Shown piece by piece: positions 35,281 through 42,363 of a stretch of DNA of 64,000 nt. The stretch's first letter is position 1, and every line of letters starts with the position of its first letter. Under the pieces are notes generated by a model that was not told the origin of the DNA, ran no database searches, and saw only the letters and a list, made by a program, of their open reading frames with translations. The DNA comes from Candidatus Melainabacteria bacterium (GTDB lineage: Bacteria > Cyanobacteriota > Vampirovibrionia > Obscuribacterales > Obscuribacteraceae), in assembly GCA_017307165.1 (NCBI GenBank), contig JAFKGK010000008.1, forward strand, positions 1 to 64,000. Reading direction: 5' to 3'. Both the position numbers and the translations under genes were made by a program.

Positions 35281-35304
35281 ACGGGGCTCACGGGCCCCGT
35301 TTTT
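35281..35304 (+). terminator. Terminator after the fasciclin gene
   Basis: ACGGGGC / GCCCCGT seven-pair stem with a six-base loop, followed at once by five T residues; 24 bases after the stop codon. Confidence 0.85.
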
Positions 35305-35309
35305 GTTAT

Positions 35310-35336
35310 TTGATCTATCTTGTGCCAATATATAAA
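35310..35336 (+). promoter_or_regulatory. Possible promoter of the FtsH-like operon
   Basis: TTGATC (35310-35315) and TATAAA (35331-35336) with a 15-base spacer, directly after the preceding terminator and 40 bases before the first gene of the FtsH-like operon. The spacer is short for a sigma-70 promoter. Confidence 0.3.
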
Positions 35337-35375
35337 TCAGATCTAGCTCGGCCTCTCTGGCCCGGAGATATTTGG

Positions 35376-35825
35376 ATGAAAGAAATAGTCGTAGGCTTTA
35401 TCATCGCGCTGATCGTGAGCAGCATGCTTGCCTCCAGCGACGGACTCAAGCCGCCTTCCGGCTGGAATTTCACCATGCCGACCGAGACAGGGTCGACAGT
35501 AGCCGAAGTCAACGCTGGTACTTTTCAAGGCGAGGTACTGGATAGCCAATTGCCCGTATTATGCGAGTTTGTCATGGACAATTCAGAACCATGCGAAACG
35601 ATGAAACCCATAGTCAATCAACTTTCTAGCGAAGCACAGGGCTACCTGCGTGTGGTCAAGATCGATGCATCAGCCAATCCGGCCCTGGTGGATCGCTACA
35701 AGGTGACCGGGGCTCCGACCTTTGTACTATTTAAAGAAGGCAAGACACTCAATAGCAATCGCGGCGAGATGACAAAAGAAGAACTGACCAAATGGGTCAA
35801 GCGCGAGCTGGATATGGACTCATGA
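35376..35825 (+). CDS. Membrane-anchored thioredoxin-fold protein with degenerate active site
   Basis: 149 residues: an N-terminal hydrophobic anchor (VVGFIIALIVSSMLA, 5-19) then a thioredoxin fold (about 42-148) with YKVTGAPTFVLFKEG (cis-Pro loop). The active site reads NSEPC instead of WCGPC: the first Cys is Ser70 and only Cys73 remains, so it cannot do normal dithiol exchange. GGAG lies eight bases before the ATG at 35376. Its stop overlaps the next start (ATGA), and it heads the operon with the FtsH-like protease; a chaperone or adaptor role is inferred. Confidence 0.82.
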   Translation: MKEIVVGFIIALIVSSMLASSDGLKPPSGWNFTMPTETGSTVAEVNAGTFQGEVLDSQLPVLCEFVMDNSEPCETMKPIVNQLSSEAQGYLRVVKIDASANPALVDRYKVTGAPTFVLFKEGKTLNSNRGEMTKEELTKWVKRELDMDS

Positions 35826-36076
35826 AATACATCATCGCCTTTGTAGTGATACTTGCAGTATCGGCCGGGTTTCGCGGTCTGATCTATGATGCAGGCAAAG
35901 TGCCTGCAGCCATTGCAATCGGTGATGTCGGACCATCTGAGCTAGGCGTCTGGAAGCGCCGGGACCCTTTTATCCCAGAGATCAAGATGACCGAAAGTGC
36001 CAGGATTTATAGGTTTGTGACCGGCGTATCGGACAGGCACGAGAACAGAGATGCGGACCTGCCCGACAATCATTAA
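35822..36076 (+). CDS. Small single-pass membrane protein, unknown
   Basis: 84 residues with one N-terminal hydrophobic segment (YIIAFVVILAVSAGF) that could be an anchor or signal peptide, then a polar, charged part. ATG at 35822 overlaps the stop of the thioredoxin-fold gene by four bases. 25 bases before the FtsH-like gene. No family recognised; its place suggests a subunit or modulator of the protease. Confidence 0.65.
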   Translation: MKYIIAFVVILAVSAGFRGLIYDAGKVPAAIAIGDVGPSELGVWKRRDPFIPEIKMTESARIYRFVTGVSDRHENRDADLPDNH

Positions 36077-36101
36077 TCAACACCAGGAGCTAGACTGACA
36101 A

Positions 36102-39100
36102 ATGAAAAAATGGGCGCGCATACTATTGTTTGTGCTTTGGACCATAGGGCTCGTCATCACTGCGACCTACTGGAACCCATTCGCATCATTTCCAGCACTG
36201 CTCAAATACACAGTGCTCACCCTGGTGGTGGCCGTCGTATACGGCGCGCTCTTTATCATCATCCAGTTTTATATCCTGCTCTCCATCATCTTTCCATTGC
36301 CTCCCAGAGCAGACAGCAAGGCGCCCAAGAGCATCTGGCGCAAGGCCTTCAAGTTTCTCTTTAACGATCCACCCCTCAACCCCAAGGCCCCGACTACTCT
36401 CGATGAGATGATCGGTAACGACAAAGCAAAACAAGAAATCCGCGAAGTCATCGATATCTTGCAAAAGAGCAAGCACTACGAAGACTCAGGCGCACAAGTG
36501 CCCAAAGGCATGCTCTTTGTCGGTGCGCCTGGCGTCGGCAAGACCCTCTTTGCCAGAGCCATCGCAAACGAAGTCGGCGTACCGTTTTACGTTGTGGATG
36601 GCGGTGGCATCTCAGGCATCTTTTTTGGCCTGGGAGTGCTCAAGCTCAAGACTCTGTTTCGCAAACTAAAGCAGCACGATAGAGCGATCTTGTTTATCGA
36701 CGAGATCGAGTCCATGGGTGCTCGCCGCAGTCAGGATGCCGGCTTTGGTGCCGTGTCCGATATGAATATGACCCTCAACGCTCTCTTGACGGAGATGGAC
36801 GGTTTTCACGGCAGCCAGATCATGGTCATTGGTGCCACCAATAACGACGCCATGCTCGATCCTGCTCTCATGCGTGCAGGCCGCATGGATAGACGGATTT
36901 ACTTTCAAGCGCCGACTCCCGAAGATCGGGTGCAGCTCTTTAAATACTACACCGCAAAGGTCAATGCAGGCGAAGTCGACTACGATAAGCTCTCCTTGCT
37001 GACTGCCAATTATTCACCGGCCGAGATAGCCAACGTAGTCAACGAAGCCGCCCTTATCTCTCGTAGACCTGGTAATCCAAATACAGTAACGACTGAGATG
37101 ATGATGCAAGCCCTCGATAGAGTGGCTGTAGGTCTCGAAAGACAACTCTCCAATGCTGGCGTCGAGCTCATCACTCACGATCCGACGATCAGGCTCGATC
37201 ACGTCATCGGTATCGACGATGTAAAAAAAGACATTGCCGAAGTCGTGGACTTTTTGCAGCGAGGTCAGGCTCTGAGAGAAATCGGAGCCAAACTACCCAA
37301 AGGTGTCTTGATGGTGGGACCGCCCGGCGTAGGTAAATCGATGCTGGCCAAGGCCATCGCAAACGAAGCAGGCGTGCCATTTTATGGTCTTTCTGCCAGC
37401 TACCTCATCTCAATGTGGAGAGGCGAAGGAGCCGCAAGAATCCGTGCGCTCTACAGCCAGGCGCGCAAATCTCCTGCGGCTATCGTATTTATCGACGAAA
37501 TTGATACGATTGGCGGCACCGTATCCGATACCGGTTCAAGACGATCAAGCGAACTCAACCAGATATTAGTGGAGCTGGATGGTATCGGTAGATCCAACGT
37601 GATCACCATCGGCGCCACCAATATGGAGCAAAACCTCGACCCTGCTTTTTACAGATCCGGGCGCTTTGACCGCAAGCTCTATGTGGGTCTGCCAGACAGA
37701 GAAGCCAGAAAACAGCTCTTTAAGCAATATATCCAGAGTATCAAGCTCGAGTCGCATCCGGACCTGGACAAACTAGCCAAGCTCTCGGTCAACTTTTCTG
37801 GTGCCGACATCGCAGCCTGTACCAACGAGGCGGCGATCCTTGCAGTGAGAGCCGGTCGCAATAGCGTTACCGAACTCGATCTCGAAGAAGCCATAGACAA
37901 AGTATCTGTGACCGCCGGCCACAAGCTCAATACTGGCGGCATGAATCTCAGCCGTGTGCCCGATCTAGACGTCAAGCTGGACGACATCAAAGGCATGGAA
38001 GAAGCCAAGGCCGAAGCCGCCGAAGTCGTCGCCATGCTCAAACACGCGGATCTGGTAGCACGCTCTGGTCTCAAGGCACCCAAGGGCGTACTCCTCGTGG
38101 GCAGCCCCGGCACTGGCAAGACCATGCTGGCCAAAGCCATAGCAAACGAAGCCGGAGTCGCTTTCTATTCGCTTTCCGGCGGTGACTTTCAATCGATGTG
38201 GGCCGGAGTCGGCACCAATAGAGTCAGAGCCGTCTACGAACAAGCCAGACGCTCCGGCAAGCCCGCCATTGTATTTATCGATGAGATCGATTCGATCGGG
38301 GGCAGAAGAGGGGTGGATAGAGGCGGCGGTGCTATCCAAGACTCAAACAAGACTCTCAACCAGTTATTGGTGGAGATGGACGGATTTGGCAAGCACAAGG
38401 TCCTTACCATTGGTGCTACCAATAGAAAGAGTCTGCTTGATTCGGCCTTATTGAGACCTGGCCGCTTCGACCGCATCATAAATGTGCCTTTGCCAAACCT
38501 CGAAGGTCGCGAAGCCATTTTGCAGCACTATCTCAAAGAGCTTTCGCTCGATGAAAAGGTCAATATAATGGAAATAGCTCGCATGACTGTGTTTGACGCA
38601 GGCGCAGAGCTAGCCAATATAGTCAACGAGGCAGGCTTAATTGCTATCCGCGAAGGACGTCTCAAGATCACTCAGAGAGACATGATCTCGGCTATCCAAC
38701 GCGTGCACTTTGGTCTCAGTCGCAGCCAGCACATTGGTGTCAAGGAGCTCTACGATACTGCCTATCACGAAGCCGGCCATACTCTAGTCAGCTATTTCCG
38801 TAATCGCCGCAACCGTATCCAGGTCGTCACCATAGTGCCAACTGGCGGTGCTTTGGGTTATATGTGGTCGGTGGACAAGGAAGACACCTTTGTCACCAGC
38901 CGCACCAAGCGAGATTATCTGGTCAATATAGAAGTATCTCTTGGCGGTTACGTAGCAGAAACCCTGCACATGGAGACCACTACCAGTGGTGTCAGCTCGG
39001 ATTTGCAAAATGTTTCTAGTATTGCCAGAAACATGATCAAGAGCTGGGGCATGGGCAGCTTTGCCTTTAATACCCATAATGCATTTGGTGGAGAATACGG

Positions 39101-39428
39101 CACAAAGGCATCCGACCCAACCGAACGCGAAATCGAACTTGAAATCAAGAAAGTCGTCGACGACTGCCTCAAAAATGTCCAGGATTTGCTCGTTGCAAAA
39201 CGTGCAGAACTCGACAAGGTCGCGCACGCCCTCGTAGACAAAGAGACGTTGTATTACAAAGATCTGGTGCATATTTTAGAGCCTGACAGAACGGATGAAG
39301 ACATCGAAGAAGAGATCAAGCGCATGTCCGAACGCAAACTCGTCGGTAAGCCTCCGGTGATAAACATTGAAGGCTTGCCCGGTCTGCTCGGAGGTAGTGA
39401 CAATCGCCAGGCCGGCGATAATGCATAA
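36102..39428 (+). CDS. FtsH-like AAA protease with three AAA modules
   Basis: 1108 residues, against about 600-700 for ordinary FtsH. Two transmembrane helices (about 7-24 and 36-65) are followed by three consecutive AAA modules and one M41 zinc protease. Walker A motifs: GAPGVGKT (141-148), GPPGVGKS (406-413), GSPGTGKT (667-674); each has FIDEI Walker B and an SRH with Arg fingers (RAGRMDRR, RSGRFDRK, RPGRFDR). The pore loop is canonical in modules 2 and 3 (SMWRGEG, SMWAGVG) and altered in module 1 (GIFFGLG). HEAGH (889-893) and the third ligand Asp967 (SSDLQN) are intact. Likely a membrane-anchored ATP-dependent protease; last of a coupled operon with two small membrane proteins. No second gene of ordinary FtsH is seen in the window. 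Confidence 0.95.
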   Translation: MKKWARILLFVLWTIGLVITATYWNPFASFPALLKYTVLTLVVAVVYGALFIIIQFYILLSIIFPLPPRADSKAPKSIWRKAFKFLFNDPPLNPKAPTTLDEMIGNDKAKQEIREVIDILQKSKHYEDSGAQVPKGMLFVGAPGVGKTLFARAIANEVGVPFYVVDGGGISGIFFGLGVLKLKTLFRKLKQHDRAILFIDEIESMGARRSQDAGFGAVSDMNMTLNALLTEMDGFHGSQIMVIGATNNDAMLDPALMRAGRMDRRIYFQAPTPEDRVQLFKYYTAKVNAGEVDYDKLSLLTANYSPAEIANVVNEAALISRRPGNPNTVTTEMMMQALDRVAVGLERQLSNAGVELITHDPTIRLDHVIGIDDVKKDIAEVVDFLQRGQALREIGAKLPKGVLMVGPPGVGKSMLAKAIANEAGVPFYGLSASYLISMWRGEGAARIRALYSQARKSPAAIVFIDEIDTIGGTVSDTGSRRSSELNQILVELDGIGRSNVITIGATNMEQNLDPAFYRSGRFDRKLYVGLPDREARKQLFKQYIQSIKLESHPDLDKLAKLSVNFSGADIAACTNEAAILAVRAGRNSVTELDLEEAIDKVSVTAGHKLNTGGMNLSRVPDLDVKLDDIKGMEEAKAEAAEVVAMLKHADLVARSGLKAPKGVLLVGSPGTGKTMLAKAIANEAGVAFYSLSGGDFQSMWAGVGTNRVRAVYEQARRSGKPAIVFIDEIDSIGGRRGVDRGGGAIQDSNKTLNQLLVEMDGFGKHKVLTIGATNRKSLLDSALLRPGRFDRIINVPLPNLEGREAILQHYLKELSLDEKVNIMEIARMTVFDAGAELANIVNEAGLIAIREGRLKITQRDMISAIQRVHFGLSRSQHIGVKELYDTAYHEAGHTLVSYFRNRRNRIQVVTIVPTGGALGYMWSVDKEDTFVTSRTKRDYLVNIEVSLGGYVAETLHMETTTSGVSSDLQNVSSIARNMIKSWGMGSFAFNTHNAFGGEYGTKASDPTEREIELEIKKVVDDCLKNVQDLLVAKRAELDKVAHALVDKETLYYKDLVHILEPDRTDEDIEEEIKRMSERKLVGKPPVINIEGLPGLLGGSDNRQAGDNA

Positions 39429-40551
39429 AAATAAAAAGCCAGAAGCAATTCTGGCTTTTATTTTTGCCGCCTTTTGCACGAGTCAATGGGCCGCTGCTCT
39501 AGCTCATCAGAGCGACGCAGCACAATCTCTCCAGGCAAAATTTGACCAGACCCACATGCCATGGCGTGGAGCAGATGCCGCTTACAGCGTGCCTTTCAAA
39601 GATGGCCAGATCCAAAAATCACTCTGGCTATTTGGCGACACTTTTATCGATCCTCGATGCAAAGGTCGGACCGATGCTGCTTTTATCCACAATACCCTGG
39701 CCATCGACACGCCTGGACAGACCAATCCTCGTATCATGGCCTTTTCCAAGGCAGCGACCGCACCTTTTGCAGACAGACCGGATGGATCATTTTTTTGGCC
39801 TGGAGATGGCATTTGCATCAATGATAGATTTTATGTTTTTCTCCATCGGGTGGTCGGCGACAAATCGCAACCAGAGCCTTTTGCATTCAAGATGGTGGCC
39901 GATGAGATCGCTGTTTTTGATTTGGCCAGCGCCAAAGCAGCAATCGAGTCAGGCAAACCGATCGCCGCACATTACATAGACTTGCACAATGATGCATCCA
40001 AGATATTGATGGGCACGGCTCTCTACCGCGACAAGGACTTTGCCTACGTCTTTGCTCGCAGGTCCAGCAAAGATGCAAGCAATAGAGGCTCCACCCTCAG
40101 CCGTATCGCGTTGAGCAACCTGCAAAAATCACGCTCGCTTACTCTGGCCGACTTTGAGTGGTGGGGTGGCAATGACTGGACGGTCGATGCCGACAAAGCC
40201 GCCGTAATTATTGCTGACGGCCCCAGCGAAATGTCTGTAGGCACTCTGCGGGGGAGGAAAGGATTTTATGCTTTGTATGTGCCCGACATGGCCGCAGGAG
40301 GCGTTAAGGCCCTTTACGTAAGACATGCGGATAAAAGAATACAAGGTCCGTATGCAAAACCGATCTGCCTGACCGATCTGGCTGCCGATCATCCCGACAG
40401 CTTTTGCTATAGCGCAAAATTGCATCCTGAGTATGCCGCCGACGACGGCGTGGCCATAGTAACCTACTGCATCAATCCTACCGACCAAAAAAGACTCATT
40501 ACCGACGACACTACCTATCGTCCTCGTGTCCGCAGTTTTTGTTTGCGATAG
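39421..40551 (+). CDS. Secreted beta-propeller-like protein, unknown
   Basis: 376 residues. The ATG at 39421 overlaps the end of the FtsH-like gene by eight bases and gives a good signal peptide (AILAFIFAAFCTSQWAAALA, cleavage before HQS). The mature part has blade-like motifs GADAAYSVPFKDG, SLWLFGDTFID, FFWPGDGICIN and DGPSEMSVGTLRG, reminiscent of five-bladed propellers of the DUF4185/DUF5005 type; that link is tentative. The signal-peptide codons contain a terminator-like hairpin. Overlaps the next, convergent gene by 41 bases. Confidence 0.78.
   Translation: MHKNKKPEAILAFIFAAFCTSQWAAALAHQSDAAQSLQAKFDQTHMPWRGADAAYSVPFKDGQIQKSLWLFGDTFIDPRCKGRTDAAFIHNTLAIDTPGQTNPRIMAFSKAATAPFADRPDGSFFWPGDGICINDRFYVFLHRVVGDKSQPEPFAFKMVADEIAVFDLASAKAAIESGKPIAAHYIDLHNDASKILMGTALYRDKDFAYVFARRSSKDASNRGSTLSRIALSNLQKSRSLTLADFEWWGGNDWTVDADKAAVIIADGPSEMSVGTLRGRKGFYALYVPDMAAGGVKALYVRHADKRIQGPYAKPICLTDLAADHPDSFCYSAKLHPEYAADDGVAIVTYCINPTDQKRLITDDTTYRPRVRSFCLR
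39431..39466 (+). terminator. Terminator-like hairpin inside a signal-peptide coding region
   Basis: AAAAGCCAGAA / TTCTGGCTTTT, an 11-pair perfect stem with a four-base loop, followed by ATTTTT. It begins three bases after the FtsH-like stop codon and lies in codons 4-15 of the next gene. By structure it is an intrinsic terminator; by position it would cut expression of the downstream secreted protein unless translation or a factor prevents folding. Confidence 0.7.
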
Positions 40552-41227
40552 AGCCACCGATCTCCTGCATCGACTCAAATGGTGCTGCCATTATTTGATC
40601 GATGCTTTTTTGCAAGACGATGTTCTCGCCCTGGTCGTGCACTCGCAAAAGCTGCTTGCCACCAGGCAAGACGATGATCGTGGCCCGATAAGAGGATAAT
40701 AGATCGGCGCGACCGAGCATCCGATGCATGTATGGGCCAATAGACTCGACTACGACCAGGCGCACGACATAATCTCTATCAGCGCCTTGCTTTTCTTGGG
40801 TGCAGATCAAGAGTTGGCGCTGTCCTGATTTTTGAGCAGCAGTAGACTCGAGGATCTTGCCATAGCACGTATACTCGCTCAGGCTCTCATTTAATAAGCT
40901 GCCTTTGCTCTGCAAGAAAGATGGTAGGTTTTTGAGGCCCACATGCCCTTCCGCTGGACCGATGACTATATACGCAAGTCCAAGTATTGCAAAAAAACCA
41001 CTCACCACCATAGATACGGTACGAAACTCGCCTTTGGGCGCAAACAAAAAAACGAAAAAGACAAAAAGAGGCATTAATGCCCAGACTTCGCCCGCCATCT
41101 CAGCTAGATAGAGACTATTAAAAGCAGTCGCATGACTCTGCTGAGCCAGGCAAAACATGAGACTCAATGGCACGGCTGCAAAAAAGATCGTGCGCTTGTA
41201 TTTTCGCAGAGTCTGGGTTGAGATCAT
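40511..41227 (-). CDS. Membrane protein, unknown
   Basis: 238 residues. ATG at 41227 has AGGTGA four bases upstream. Three hydrophobic segments occur in the first 110 residues (TIFFAAVPLSLMFCLA, ALMPLFVFFVFLF, SMVVSGFFAILGLAYIVIG), then a soluble domain with two cysteines (YTCYGK, LLICTQEKQ). Starts four bases before the stop of the matrixin gene and is probably in its operon. No family recognised. Confidence 0.7.
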   Translation of the reverse strand: MISTQTLRKYKRTIFFAAVPLSLMFCLAQQSHATAFNSLYLAEMAGEVWALMPLFVFFVFLFAPKGEFRTVSMVVSGFFAILGLAYIVIGPAEGHVGLKNLPSFLQSKGSLLNESLSEYTCYGKILESTAAQKSGQRQLLICTQEKQGADRDYVVRLVVVESIGPYMHRMLGRADLLSSYRATIIVLPGGKQLLRVHDQGENIVLQKSIDQIMAAPFESMQEIGGSIANKNCGHEDDR

Positions 41228-41231
41228 AAAC

Positions 41232-42293
41232 TCACCTGAAGGCAAATCTTATCGAATTGCGGTCCCTTGCAGAAATATACCCTGCATAAGGTGGCATCGA
41301 ATAAGGAAACATCACATCGCGGGGATTGCTGCTATGTCCTAAGCCGAGAGCATGGCCCACTTCATGCACTACAGTATCGTTCAGCTTGGCCAGATTCCAG
41401 GTTTTGTCCCAAAATACCTCGACCCGCGAAAAATTAAACTCATTGATCTTGTGATCATCACGATCGCCTTTGGTCAAGCCAAGGATATTATTGCCCTCGG
41501 ATTTGTCGCGCTTGATCCTGATAAGCTTACAGACAATGTCTGCATGAGCCTGATTGGTCACAAATCTGTAGGTAAAGCCACCCTGGGACGCCTTGCACCA
41601 CATCTCAAATGCTCGCGTCACATCCTGCTTAAAGGGCGCGATCAGATCCGTCATCTCTGGATCGCAAAATATGGCTACTTTGAGAGGAAAATGCGACTTA
41701 TCCCAATTTACCTTCTTGCCACCATATTCTTCGCCGATGGCACCATATCTCTCAGCAGATGGATCACCGTGTTCGCTCAAGCCTTCGATGGTTTCTAACC
41801 TGTCATGCGCTAGGCGCTTATCGAAGGCATGGTTTTGCTGCTTATTAATGATCTGCCTGTAGATGGCGCTGGCATCCGCAAAACGCCCCATAGCCTCAAA
41901 GCACCTACCCATCAACAGTCGGGGCCGATTATTGCGTGGATCCAAAAAGGTGCATTCCAATGCTTCTCCTTGTGACTTGGCAAAACGGCCTTGCTCAAAA
42001 TAAGCGTAGGCGAGCCCATAGTGCGCCCTTACACTGTGTCTGTCGACCTCGATGGCTTGCTTAAAAATGCTCTCGGCTTCTTCGTTGCGCGAATGATGAA
42101 GGGCAATGCGACCGGTGTCCAGCAAGCGACCTAACTGAGTGTGGTCATTTTTAGCCAGCGGAAATATCTCACCCAGCTCACCATCATCAAATCTTTCGGC
42201 GGCACTAACCCAACAACAGCACAAGATAGTCGCCATTGATACCAGCGCCATGCAAAGGACCTTGTGTGATTGATAAAAAAGGGAGCGCTTCAT
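41232..42293 (-). CDS. Secreted TPR-matrixin metalloprotease
   Basis: 353 residues: signal peptide (CMALVSMATILCCCWVSA), a TPR-type helical region (about 50-155, e.g. RAHYGLAYAYFEQGRFAKS), then a matrixin/metzincin zinc protease domain (about 190-353). The zinc motif HEVGHALGLGHS (310-321) is complete and is followed by the Met-turn DVMFPYS. Predicted extracytoplasmic endopeptidase. TPR plus matrixin in one chain is an uncommon combination. Preceded on the strand by the large EF-hand protein with a terminator between. Confidence 0.88.
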   Translation of the reverse strand: MKRSLFYQSHKVLCMALVSMATILCCCWVSAAERFDDGELGEIFPLAKNDHTQLGRLLDTGRIALHHSRNEEAESIFKQAIEVDRHSVRAHYGLAYAYFEQGRFAKSQGEALECTFLDPRNNRPRLLMGRCFEAMGRFADASAIYRQIINKQQNHAFDKRLAHDRLETIEGLSEHGDPSAERYGAIGEEYGGKKVNWDKSHFPLKVAIFCDPEMTDLIAPFKQDVTRAFEMWCKASQGGFTYRFVTNQAHADIVCKLIRIKRDKSEGNNILGLTKGDRDDHKINEFNFSRVEVFWDKTWNLAKLNDTVVHEVGHALGLGHSSNPRDVMFPYSMPPYAGYISARDRNSIRFAFR

Positions 42294-42310
42294 TATCTTG
42301 ATTCTAATAG

Positions 42311-42334
42311 AAAAAGAGAGGGTCGCCCCTCTCC
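42311..42334 (-). terminator. Terminator after the EF-hand/LysM gene
   Basis: On the minus strand GAGAGGG / CCCTCTC with a four-base loop is followed by TTTTTC. It lies 30 bases past the stop of the minus-strand gene at 42364. Confidence 0.8.
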
Positions 42335-42363
42335 TTCTCGATTAGCTGTGCGTGCTTTTTTGT

